A stretch of DNA of 9,464 bases from Spirochaetota bacterium (GCA_023135745.1 JAGLSM010000044.1:1-9464), one strand, 5' to 3'; shown: positions 1-6,338, counted from the stretch's first letter. Notes: generated by a model not told the origin, from the letters alone. Translations and numbers: made by a program.

Positions 1-773
1 AATTAGTTAACGGAAGAAGTATTTCAATTTTAAAAAATAAAATAATAAAAGTCATTGTAGATGTTTTAAAAAAAGAGGCCGAGCAGGTAAATGAAGAATT
101 TTTCAAATTCATTAAGACAGGGATTCCCTTTATTGCTTTGAAATACGCAATGACACTTGATGGAAAAATTTCATCTGACAGCGGAAGCTCTAAACGGATA
201 ACAAATTCTGAGTCAAGAGACTATGAACAGTTATTAAGAAAACAATACAATTCAATATTGGTGGGGCGGAACACTATTAATCTTGATAATCCTCTTTTAG
301 ACTGCAGGTTAAATGCGATAGACAAGAGTTATCAGCCTGTACGTATCATTATAGCGAAGAGCGGAAACTTTGAAAAAAACAGAAAAGTATTTAAAGGTAA
401 TCTGAAAACTTTTATTTTTACCACTAAAAAAGGAAGAGAAAAGATTGAGAAGGATCATAAACTTGGGGGAAATTTAAATATACATACTCCGGAAAATGCT
501 GCTTTTAATCTTGAATACATAGTAAAAGAAATAGGGAAATTATCTATTGTTTCAGTTTTGGTAGAGGGTGGATCTTTTACTATTACAGAATTTTTGAAAT
601 CGGGATTTGTGGATAAAATATTTGTATTTATAGCTCCAAAAATAATTGGAGGAAAGATATATTCTCCAGTTAAATCTATTGGTATTAACAAAATGAATGA
701 CGCAATTTTATTTAGAGGAAAATGGCATAATTTCAGTACTGATGTGTGTTTTGAAGGATATATTAATGAATGA
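1..773 (+). CDS. ribD: RibD, C-terminal reductase part (5' truncated by window edge)
   Basis: This is the riboflavin-pathway bifunctional enzyme, here showing its 5-amino-6-(5-phosphoribosylamino)uracil reductase half, which uses NADPH on the deaminated pyrimidine intermediate in the cytoplasm. The frame is open from base 3 without a stop and gives 256 residues. Residues 21-45 of this stretch match the linker ahead of the reductase domain (NEEFFKFIKTGIPFIALKYA). The TTG at 138 is therefore an internal codon and not the start. Family signatures are KYAMTLDGKI (window residues 47-56), the ILVGRNTINLDNP block that follows the S-K-R-I-T motif, and VLVEGG followed by DKIFVFIAPKIIGG near the C-terminus. 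The zinc deaminase domain must lie upstream, outside the window. The stop overlaps the next start by 8 bases. No other riboflavin gene follows, which is unusual for ribD. Family identity is secure; that the deaminase half is intact is inferred. Confidence 0.93.
   Translation, partial: LVNGRSISILKNKIIKVIVDVLKKEAEQVNEEFFKFIKTGIPFIALKYAMTLDGKISSDSGSSKRITNSESRDYEQLLRKQYNSILVGRNTINLDNPLLDCRLNAIDKSYQPVRIIIAKSGNFEKNRKVFKGNLKTFIFTTKKGREKIEKDHKLGGNLNIHTPENAAFNLEYIVKEIGKLSIVSVLVEGGSFTITEFLKSGFVDKIFVFIAPKIIGGKIYSPVKSIGINKMNDAILFRGKWHNFSTDVCFEGYINE
754..758 (+). promoter_or_regulatory. Ribosome binding site deciding the TPR gene start
   Basis: AAGGA lies 7 bases before the ATG at 766, inside the end of ribD. 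It favours that ATG over start-like codons further upstream in the same open frame (from 697), which would overlap ribD much more deeply and add a non-TPR leader. Confidence 0.7.
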
Positions 774-1992
774 TCCTGAAATTTATTTGAACAAAGCAAA
801 AGAACATTTTAATTCAGCTGTCAGTTTGATAAATAACGGTAAATTAACAAGAGCGCATAGACAGCTTCAGATTGCTGAAGAATTCGGTTATTCAAAAAAA
901 GATACTATGATGTATTTTGGTTTAATCAAAAATTATGAAAATAAATTAAAAGACGCGCTTGATTTTTTTAATAAAGCAAAAGAGGAATCAGGTAAAAATT
1001 GTGAAATACATTATTACCTTGGGCATATATATAAGGATATTGGAAAAGAAGACCTGGCTGTAGAAAATTATAAAGTAATACTTCGTGAATCAAAAAATAT
1101 TTTATTAAAAGCTTTATCGTTAAGAGAAATACGGTCTTTTAGAAAGGTTAACCCAGAATCATTTCAAAAACTTATACTACTTTGTTTGAGAAATTTCACA
1201 AAGAAAAAGCTTACATTTCTTGATAAAAGGGCATTTGCAATTATCGAATTATTAAAAGGGAATGTAAACAAATCATTTTATTTAACCCGGGAACTTATTA
1301 AAAAAAACGGGAACTATATTGAATTATTTAGAGATTTTTCATCACTTTTGTTAAAAATGAAAAATTACTCTATGGCTGTATCCGTTCTAAAGGGCGGCTT
1401 GAGAAAAATCCCAAGAGATAGAGAAATGATATGGGACTTGGCAAAAGTCCTTTTTAAAATGAAAAATTATTCGGAAAGTCTTAATATTCTATTATCTTTT
1501 GAAGCTGCAGGGTTTAAATGCCCTGAGATGTACTATAATATTTCGTGCATTCATTTGAAGAATGGTCATAATGTTGCTGCAATAAAAGCTTTAAAAAAAT
1601 CAATTAACCTTGATCAAAAATACTTTCCTTCCTTATTTAATCTTGCTGTAATTTATCACGAAAGCGGAAATTTGGATATTGCTCAGGAGTTTTATGAAAA
1701 GGCTTATATCTCGGAACCTGAAAATTATGAATTACTTTATAATCTTGGGATGCTGTTTTTTGAAATTGGAGATTTCTCTTCATCAATCAGAATGCTTAAT
1801 AAGTGTTTTAAGATCAATCCTGATTTCAAAAAGGCAAAAGAGAATCTATTTTTTGTAACAATGGCTAAACTTTGTTTTCCGGGTGAAGGCCCGGAAGAAA
1901 AAAAGCACATGCGCAAGAGATACTATATACTGGGCGGACTTGCATTTTCCGTGGTAATGCTGTTTACAATATTTAAGGGGCTTTTACAGTGA
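766..1992 (+). CDS. Tail-anchored TPR repeat protein
   Basis: The protein has 408 residues from the ATG at 766. It is built mainly of tetratricopeptide repeats, helical pairs of about 34 residues that act as protein-interaction scaffolds. The clearest repeats are at about 46-113 (YYLGHIYKDIGKEDLAVENY) and 187-356 (LAKVLFKMKNYSESLNIL, YNISCIHLKNGHNVAAIKAL, FNLAVIYHESGNLDIAQEFY, YNLGMLFFEIGDFSSSIRML). The stretch at 114-186 is helical but less regular. A basic patch (KKHMRKR, 379-385) precedes a single hydrophobic segment at about 386-405, and only a few residues follow. This predicts a cytoplasmic scaffold anchored by its C-terminus in the inner membrane. It overlaps ribD by 8 bases and the next gene by 4, so it is translated in one operon. 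A role in assembling the membrane proteins encoded downstream is only inference from position. No enzymatic motif is seen. Confidence 0.88.
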   Translation: MNDPEIYLNKAKEHFNSAVSLINNGKLTRAHRQLQIAEEFGYSKKDTMMYFGLIKNYENKLKDALDFFNKAKEESGKNCEIHYYLGHIYKDIGKEDLAVENYKVILRESKNILLKALSLREIRSFRKVNPESFQKLILLCLRNFTKKKLTFLDKRAFAIIELLKGNVNKSFYLTRELIKKNGNYIELFRDFSSLLLKMKNYSMAVSVLKGGLRKIPRDREMIWDLAKVLFKMKNYSESLNILLSFEAAGFKCPEMYYNISCIHLKNGHNVAAIKALKKSINLDQKYFPSLFNLAVIYHESGNLDIAQEFYEKAYISEPENYELLYNLGMLFFEIGDFSSSIRMLNKCFKINPDFKKAKENLFFVTMAKLCFPGEGPEEKKHMRKRYYILGGLAFSVVMLFTIFKGLLQ

Positions 1993-2522
1993 AATCAAAA
2001 GTCAGTATGTTGGGTATTAGTAAAATAATCAATGATGAATTTAATGAATTTGATTCTGATCGAATACCGGGAGAAAAATTTAAAAAGACAATATCTGTAA
2101 TGATGGAATTGGAAGATGAAATAATAATTGATATAGTAAAAGGTGTTTTATTAAGGATAAATGAATATATAAATATTAAATATATAACAATGATTCTTGA
2201 TTCTATGGCTAAATATTTTAAAAATAACATGCTTTTTTTTATAGATGATTTAAATACAATGCTTGAAATTTTATTTTCTATAAAAGATATAAAAAGAGCA
2301 TTAATTCTTCTTGAAATAATAGGTGAAATGGGTGATTCTAGAACAAGTTCAATAATTAAGTATTATACTGAACATATACAAAATAATAAAACTACATCTA
2401 ACCTTATAAGGATTAGATGCAAAATTGACAAGCGTCTGAGATATTATCTTAAGCGACTGAATGCTGCTGAAATTCATAATAATGTTTCATATAAAACAAA
2501 TTGGCGGGATGAACTAAAATGA
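1989..2522 (+). CDS. Small helical protein of unknown function, possibly HEAT-like
   Basis: I do not recognise this 177-residue protein. It starts with GTG at 1989, overlapping the TPR stop as GTGA. GGGG at 1977-1980 sits 8 bases upstream as its ribosome site. It has no signal peptide, no membrane span and no catalytic motif. The sequence looks almost entirely alpha-helical. Residues 102-131 (ALILLEIIGEMGDSR and what follows) resemble one HEAT-type helical hairpin (A-x-x-L-x-x-I-G-x-x-G-D-x-R), and 40-100 could form two further hairpins. The C-terminal 35 residues are basic. Start and stop are both fused by 4-base overlaps to the TPR and channel genes, so it is very likely made in fixed proportion with them. 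A cytoplasmic partner of the TPR protein or of the channel is plausible but unproven. Confidence 0.75.
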   Translation: MKSKVSMLGISKIINDEFNEFDSDRIPGEKFKKTISVMMELEDEIIIDIVKGVLLRINEYINIKYITMILDSMAKYFKNNMLFFIDDLNTMLEILFSIKDIKRALILLEIIGEMGDSRTSSIIKYYTEHIQNNKTTSNLIRIRCKIDKRLRYYLKRLNAAEIHNNVSYKTNWRDELK

Positions 2523-3736
2523 AACAAAAAGATTTAAAGCATTACAAAAGGAAGCTATATAATTATTTAAGAAGATTAAAAGATGAAATTCTTTTCAGAA
2601 TAATATCAATTACAGTTGGATTAATAGTTATATCTTCATTTGTTGTATATCTACTGGAACGTGATACTGGAAGTGAAGGTCTTAAAAATTTGGGGAATTC
2701 CTTGTGGTATGTAATAGTAACCATGAGCTCAACAGGATATGGTGATGTAATACCAAAACATCCTGAAGGGAAGATATTCGGTGTTATTATAATCCTTATT
2801 GGTGTCGTAATAACTGCGTTTATTTCAGGTATAATCGCTTCAGTATTTGTTGATAAAAGATTAAAGGAGGGAAAAGGTTTGAAAGAAGTAAAATGGAGAA
2901 ATCATGTAATTCTTTGCGGATGGAATGATAATACAAAAGAAGTTCTTGAAAGTTTGATTATAAATAAGAATCTTGAGAAGGAAGATGTTGTTCTGGTTAA
3001 TAATCTGGATGAGACGGAAATCAGTCAGCTAATATATAATTATAACGAATTAAGAATAAAATTTGTAAAAGGTGATCATGTAAATGAAAATATCTTAAAA
3101 AGAGCGGGGATTTTAAATGCTTCTTCTGTAATAATAGTTCCGGATAATTCTGGAACAAATACTTTGCAGAATGCTGATGAAAGAACAATTCTTTCTGCAA
3201 TGGCAATAAAGAGCATGAATCCCAATATAAAAACCTGTACGCAGATATTAAAAAAGAAGAATGAGATACATTTAAAACGTGCAGAAATAGATGAGATAAT
3301 TATTTCAGGTGAGTTTTCAGGCTATTTGATATCAAACGCGGCTACTTCTCCGGGAATTCTGCAATTGGTTAAAGAACTTCTAAATTATAATTACGGACAT
3401 ACTATAACTAAGAATAACATACCAAAAGCATATATTGGAAAAACCTTCGATGAACTATCAAAATATTTTATAACAAAAAAAGAATCTATTTTAATTGGAG
3501 TTTTAACCGAAGAAAAAGACTTTTCCCTCAATGATATGCTGTCCGACGATTATTCGGCAATCGACGCGTTTATAAAGAGAAAATTTGAGGAATCAGAGCA
3601 ATCATTTTTTGAAGGTGAAAAAATGAGGTACAATATAAAAATAAATCCGGGTCTTGAATATACAATATTGGATACTGATGTTGCATTTGTAATAACTCAG
3701 AATGTTGAATCGCTAAGCTTTGAAGGAGTCAATTAA
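2519..3736 (+). CDS. Two-helix K+ channel with RCK (TrkA-N/TrkA-C) domains, MthK-type
   Basis: This is a 405-residue potassium channel subunit of the inner membrane. TM1 lies at about 26-45, the pore helix at about 59-71, the K+ selectivity filter TGYGD at 72-76, and TM2 at about 85-112. A cytoplasmic RCK_N Rossmann domain begins at NHVILCGWN (128-136) and runs to about 265, including ADERTILSAMAIKSMNPNI (219-237). A helical crossover and an RCK_C domain (GKTFDELS, about 307-395) follow. The order matches MthK of Methanothermobacter. Eight RCK domains in that family form a gating ring. The residues aligned with the MthK Ca2+ ligands Glu210 and Glu212 appear here as Gln and Leu, so another ligand is likely. 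The ATG overlaps the preceding stop as ATGA. GGCGGG at 2503-2508 is a modest, rather distant ribosome site, so translational coupling probably drives initiation. A strong internal ribosome site is listed separately. Confidence 0.92.
   Translation: MKQKDLKHYKRKLYNYLRRLKDEILFRIISITVGLIVISSFVVYLLERDTGSEGLKNLGNSLWYVIVTMSSTGYGDVIPKHPEGKIFGVIIILIGVVITAFISGIIASVFVDKRLKEGKGLKEVKWRNHVILCGWNDNTKEVLESLIINKNLEKEDVVLVNNLDETEISQLIYNYNELRIKFVKGDHVNENILKRAGILNASSVIIVPDNSGTNTLQNADERTILSAMAIKSMNPNIKTCTQILKKKNEIHLKRAEIDEIIISGEFSGYLISNAATSPGILQLVKELLNYNYGHTITKNNIPKAYIGKTFDELSKYFITKKESILIGVLTEEKDFSLNDMLSDDYSAIDAFIKRKFEESEQSFFEGEKMRYNIKINPGLEYTILDTDVAFVITQNVESLSFEGVN
2863..2881 (+). promoter_or_regulatory. Internal Shine-Dalgarno plus in-frame TTG at the pore/RCK boundary
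   Basis: AAAGGAGG (2863-2870) lies 8 bases before a TTG at 2879-2881 that is in frame with the channel (codon 121). Initiation here would give a 285-residue soluble protein beginning just before the RCK_N Rossmann strand and lacking the pore. MthK is known to make such a free RCK subunit from an internal start (Met107). TTG initiation is credible in this genome because the adenosine deaminase gene in this window appears to use it. The purine-rich string also encodes Lys-Glu-Gly, so chance is possible. Confidence 0.5.
3723..3728 (+). promoter_or_regulatory. Ribosome binding site of the cNMP-binding gene
   Basis: AAGGAG ends 7 bases before the ATG at 3736, whose A is the last base of the channel stop TAA. 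This supports that ATG over the in-frame ATG at 3811, which has no purine-rich site in front of it. Confidence 0.75.
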
Positions 3737-4314
3737 TGGGCCCGATTAAAAAAAATATAACAAAAAAAACAACTAAAAAAAATCCGGTAAAAAAATCAAC
3801 AAAAACTACGATGAAGGATTTGAAATTCTTTAAAAAAGTAGCATTATTGGAACATCTTTCAGATGATGATATAAGAAAAGTATTTGATATTACAGTAAAA
3901 AGGCATTTTCGCAAGGGCAATGTTATTATGAGGGAAGGTGAAAATGGCGAGACAATGTATTTATTTTATGAAGGCCGTGTAGAAGTCCTGAATGCATTAA
4001 CATTAAGAATAGGCAAATCAGGTTTTGAAGAAACTGAGAAATCCATGGTTAAACTTGACGCAAAATTTGTGGGATTCTTTGGAGAGATGGCTTTGCTTCA
4101 AGACGCGCCAAGGTCTGCAACAATAACAGCAGATTCAGATTGTATTTTATATGAATTATCAAAACAGGATTTCAGAGATTTATGTAAAAAAAATCCCCGG
4201 TTAGGTTATAAACTAGTCTCAAAAATGGCGGAAGTATTAAGCGGGAGAATCAGGCGTTCTAATAAGGATATCTTAAAGCTGACAACTGCTCTTTCTATTG
4301 CATTGTCAAGATAA
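3736..4314 (+). CDS. Stand-alone cyclic-nucleotide-binding domain protein
   Basis: This 192-residue cytoplasmic protein carries one cNMP-binding (CAP_ED) domain at about 30-150. The phosphate-binding cassette reads FGEMALLQDAPRSAT (115-129). Glu117 is placed to bind the ribose 2'-hydroxyl and Arg126 the cyclic phosphate, both as in functional cAMP/cGMP sites. The strand region before the cassette has an extra stretch of roughly 15 residues (about 90-110). No DNA-binding helix-turn-helix and no enzymatic domain follow, only a helix ending KLTTALSIALSR, so it is not a CRP-type transcription factor. The first 25 residues are a lysine-rich, low-complexity tail encoded by several A-runs and might touch RNA, membrane or an acidic partner. 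Its start is coupled to the K+ channel gene (TAATG). Sensing a cyclic nucleotide for the channel in trans is inference. The 3' end overlaps the convergent deaminase gene by 9 bases. Confidence 0.88.
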   Translation: MGPIKKNITKKTTKKNPVKKSTKTTMKDLKFFKKVALLEHLSDDDIRKVFDITVKRHFRKGNVIMREGENGETMYLFYEGRVEVLNALTLRIGKSGFEETEKSMVKLDAKFVGFFGEMALLQDAPRSATITADSDCILYELSKQDFRDLCKKNPRLGYKLVSKMAEVLSGRIRRSNKDILKLTTALSIALSR

Positions 4315-5343
4315 AGTTGGAAAGTTATTATTAAGTTTATCGATAAGTTTGTCTTTTAAATTCCTGGATGCAAAGGCTGCATTAATCGAATTTAAATTAA
4401 ACTTTTTAAAATCCTCAAGAGAAAAGCTGAATGTTTGAGCTGCAAGAGTATAATCATCAATCAGGTTTTTTTGCTGGACTTGAGGATCATCTGAATTAAG
4501 AGTAATATTAAGTCCCTTTTTATAAAATATTGGAAAAGGATGTTTATCAATTGATTTAATTGTGCCTGTTAAAAGGTTACTGGAAAGGCATAGTTCAAGT
4601 GTGACATTTTTTTCTACAAGTTTATCCATTAGCTTTTTATCTTCAACAGATCGTATTCCATGACCTATACGCTTTGCTTCCAGCTGATCCACAGCAATCT
4701 CAACACTCTCAGGCCCTGCAGCTTCTCCTGCATGTATTGTTGCGCGTAGACCGGTTTTTTCGTATAGTCCCTGAAACGTTGATTTGAAAAGCTCAGGAGG
4801 GTAGTGAATTTCATCTCCTGCCAGATCAACACCAAGGATTCCATTATCGTGATATTTACTGCATTTTTTAATAAGTTTGCTCATTTGATCAGGATTCAGT
4901 TTATCCCTGCTCATTGTAACAATAAACGCTACATCAACATTAAATTTTTCTCCGGCTTTTTTTGAACCTTCAATAACTGCTTCAATAACTGCTTCAGCTG
5001 AGAAACCTGTTTCCCGCATAAAATGTTCGGGTGAGAATCTCATTTCATAATATATTACATTTTCTTTTGCAATATCTTCTACAGATTCAAATGCAAGTCG
5101 TTTTGGATCTTCAAGTGTAGAGTACCAATCAGCTCTGAATTTAGAAAGGAAGGTTAGAAAATCTTTTGGATCATTATTAGTCATTTGATTAATTTGTCTG
5201 AATGTATCGAGATTATCAAGGGGAAGTGAATTGAGTTTGCGTTTTTTCGCCATTTCCAGAAGTGTTTCAATTCGAAAACTGCCTTCAAGATGGCGGTGTA
5301 GTTCAATTTTTGGTATATTTTTAATCACTTTTTTTTCGAGCAA
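4306..5343 (-). CDS. add: Adenosine deaminase (metal-dependent, ADA family)
   Basis: This 345-residue cytoplasmic enzyme should hydrolyse adenosine or deoxyadenosine to inosine and ammonia in purine salvage. The amidohydrolase metal and catalytic residues are all visible. They are H16 and H18 in ELHRHLEGS, the GVDLAGDE strand (171-178), H204 and E207 in HAGE, H228 in RIGHGI, the SSN segment (254-256) and D285/D286 in LNSDDP. Length is normal for the family. The start is a TTG at 5343, chosen because AAAGGA (5351-5356) stands 7 bases upstream and no in-frame ATG precedes the first conserved motif. A 12-base tandem duplication encodes a doubled AVIE. The gene ends inside the convergent cNMP-binding gene. 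Related deaminases of adenine or aminofutalosine share the fold, so the exact substrate is less certain than the family. Confidence 0.9.
   Translation of the reverse strand: MLEKKVIKNIPKIELHRHLEGSFRIETLLEMAKKRKLNSLPLDNLDTFRQINQMTNNDPKDFLTFLSKFRADWYSTLEDPKRLAFESVEDIAKENVIYYEMRFSPEHFMRETGFSAEAVIEAVIEGSKKAGEKFNVDVAFIVTMSRDKLNPDQMSKLIKKCSKYHDNGILGVDLAGDEIHYPPELFKSTFQGLYEKTGLRATIHAGEAAGPESVEIAVDQLEAKRIGHGIRSVEDKKLMDKLVEKNVTLELCLSSNLLTGTIKSIDKHPFPIFYKKGLNITLNSDDPQVQQKNLIDDYTLAAQTFSFSLEDFKKFNLNSINAAFASRNLKDKLIDKLNNNFPTLS
4971..4994. repeat. 12-base tandem duplication inside the adenosine deaminase gene
   Basis: CAATAACTGCTT occurs twice without interruption. It preserves the reading frame and encodes AVIE twice (about residues 118-125) in a helix of the deaminase. 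Such a perfect unit could expand or contract by four residues through replication slippage. Confidence 0.8.
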
Positions 5344-5350
5344 AAAAAGA

Positions 5351-5356
5351 TCCTTT
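5351..5356 (-). promoter_or_regulatory. Ribosome binding site deciding a TTG start for add
   Basis: On the minus strand AAAGGA is followed after 7 bases by TTG (5343-5341). The alternative in-frame GTG at 5328 is less well spaced. This site is the main reason to accept a TTG start. Confidence 0.65.
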
Positions 5357-5467
5357 CAAAGTACAAAACACGCAAACAAAGATAAAAATAATCCTCTATA
5401 TATTATCGTATATAGATTAATAAATCTTTACTATCTTTGAAGAAATTAAGGGATTATTTTATATCAC

Positions 5468-5498
5468 AAAAAAATTTATAGTTCACAGAAAACAGTGA
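5468..5498 (-). terminator. Weak candidate terminator after the DUF3108 gene
   Basis: Read on the minus strand, TCAC (5498-5495) can pair with GTGA (5486-5483), with one internal T-T mismatch and a T-rich loop. Seven T residues (5474-5468) follow 8 bases later. The stem is short and the U-tract is displaced, so this is only a possible intrinsic terminator. Confidence 0.2.
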
Positions 5499-5535
5499 CA
5501 CAAAATAACGGGGTTTCGGGAGAATAAACAGCACC

Positions 5536-6267
5536 TTATTTTTGATATTTTACAAGGTTACCGACTATATCAATTGAGTAGCCGTGTACTTTAAAGGTTG
5601 CAACTGTTATACTTAAAGGAAGCCGGTATTTATCATCTGTCATTAATATCTTAACGCCCTGTCCTCCAAGCTGATTGTACTTAAGCGTTTTAATTTTTCG
5701 ATTACTTAATAAAATATCTTTACCTTTTTTAACAAGTATTTTTGCTTTTTTAATTCCTCCCTTGTCTATAAGGTAATCAATATTAATAAGTTTTCCGTGA
5801 GATGATTTTATTGATCTTACGAAGTATATAAGAGATAAAATTCCCAGAGTCGGATGTTTAAGTTTAAAATGCCTGCCTTTTTTATTTCTTTTATCATAGT
5901 AAACTGCGGTTTTATTTTTTTGATTAATATAAATAGTGACTTTATTTCTCCATCCTCCTTCCCGAATATTTTTAAAGATTTTAACGGGTAGAAGCGTTAC
6001 TGGATCCATCCAGACATGGATAATATCATGAAGTACATAAATGTGACTTATTGACGGAGTTGATTTGGTATCGGCAACCGCATAGAGGTATTTTTTGCCA
6101 TTCAATGTTTTGTAACCTTTTAGAGTCATGGTTTGGTTTCCTACATGAATCCCAAAGACTTTAATTTTAAAACGAATCGATTCTCCGGGTTTAAAGGGGT
6201 GAGAGAAAATTGAAGCAGCAGCAGTGGAAAATAATAGAATTAATAATGATAAAAGTTTTAATTTCAT
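5536..6267 (-). CDS. Secreted DUF3108 family protein
   Basis: The protein has 243 residues from the ATG at 6267. It begins with a signal peptide: a basic MKLK, a hydrophobic core LLSLLILLF, then a small-residue STAAAS cleavage region near residue 18. It is thus exported, presumably to the periplasm. The mature part shows DUF3108 traits: F-K-P-G-E-S-I-R-F at 25-33 with GIHVG after it, a WMDPVTLLPVKI segment at 86-97, and a closing LPLSITVATFKVHG near 217-229. The molecular function of this family is not known to me; its members look like beta-rich envelope proteins. A longer frame is open to 6333, but the start at 6267 has GAGGG 5 bases upstream and begins exactly at the signal peptide. The longer version would begin at the predicted transcription start. 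It is a single gene with its own promoter. Confidence 0.8.
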   Translation of the reverse strand: MKLKLLSLLILLFSTAAASIFSHPFKPGESIRFKIKVFGIHVGNQTMTLKGYKTLNGKKYLYAVADTKSTPSISHIYVLHDIIHVWMDPVTLLPVKIFKNIREGGWRNKVTIYINQKNKTAVYYDKRNKKGRHFKLKHPTLGILSLIYFVRSIKSSHGKLINIDYLIDKGGIKKAKILVKKGKDILLSNRKIKTLKYNQLGGQGVKILMTDDKYRLPLSITVATFKVHGYSIDIVGNLVKYQK

Positions 6268-6272
6268 TTTGT

Positions 6273-6277
6273 CCCTC
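6273..6277 (-). promoter_or_regulatory. Ribosome binding site supporting the DUF3108 start
   Basis: GAGGG on the minus strand ends 5 bases before the ATG at 6267, fitting the signal-peptide start rather than the upstream in-frame ATGs at 6333, 6294 and 6279. Confidence 0.65.
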
Positions 6278-6338
6278 ATAAAAATAGTTTTCATCTTTAT
6301 AAACACCGGTTTTGTAAAAACACACTTAATCATTTAAT

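Larger units (their letters stand above)
5344..5535. other. Intergenic region upstream of add with nested inverted repeats
   Basis: This 192-base non-coding gap lies between the DUF3108 stop and the add start; both genes are on the minus strand. It is very AT-rich. It contains TCTATATA (5395-5402) and TATATAGA (5409-5416) as 8-base arms around a 6-base spacer. These are enclosed by CAAAGATA (5377-5384) and TATCTTTG (5432-5439). A minus-strand GATAAT (5407-5402) in the inner repeat could be a -10 element for add, but no good -35 is seen at 16-18 bases. The arrangement could be an operator over a promoter or a weak stem-loop in the leader. I see no riboswitch consensus. Confidence 0.5.

Noticed and set aside
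138..140. TTG as the start of a 211-residue protein in the ribD frame
   Set aside because: The frame is open to the left edge, and the upstream residues match the RibD linker, so the gene starts outside the window.
455..799. Minus-strand 114-residue frame over ribD
   Set aside because: It is antisense to strongly conserved RibD coding sequence and is explained as a shadow of it.
2893..2895. ATG after the internal AAAGGAGG in the channel gene
   Set aside because: It is out of frame with the channel and too far from the Shine-Dalgarno; the in-frame TTG at 2879 fits better.
4337..4346. Palindrome TTATCGATAA just past the cNMP gene as a terminator
   Set aside because: It is only a short AT-rich palindrome within the deaminase coding sequence, with no loop and no T-run after it.
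5231..5440. Plus-strand 69-residue frame over the start of add
   Set aside because: It is antisense to the conserved deaminase N-terminus, with no ribosome site or recognisable protein features.
5481..5500. CRP-like site near GTTCACAG
   Set aside because: The half-sites are in the reverse order to a TGTGA-N6-TCACA operator.
5344..5535. Purine riboswitch upstream of add
   Set aside because: The conserved core strings of the purine aptamer are not present in the minus-strand leader.
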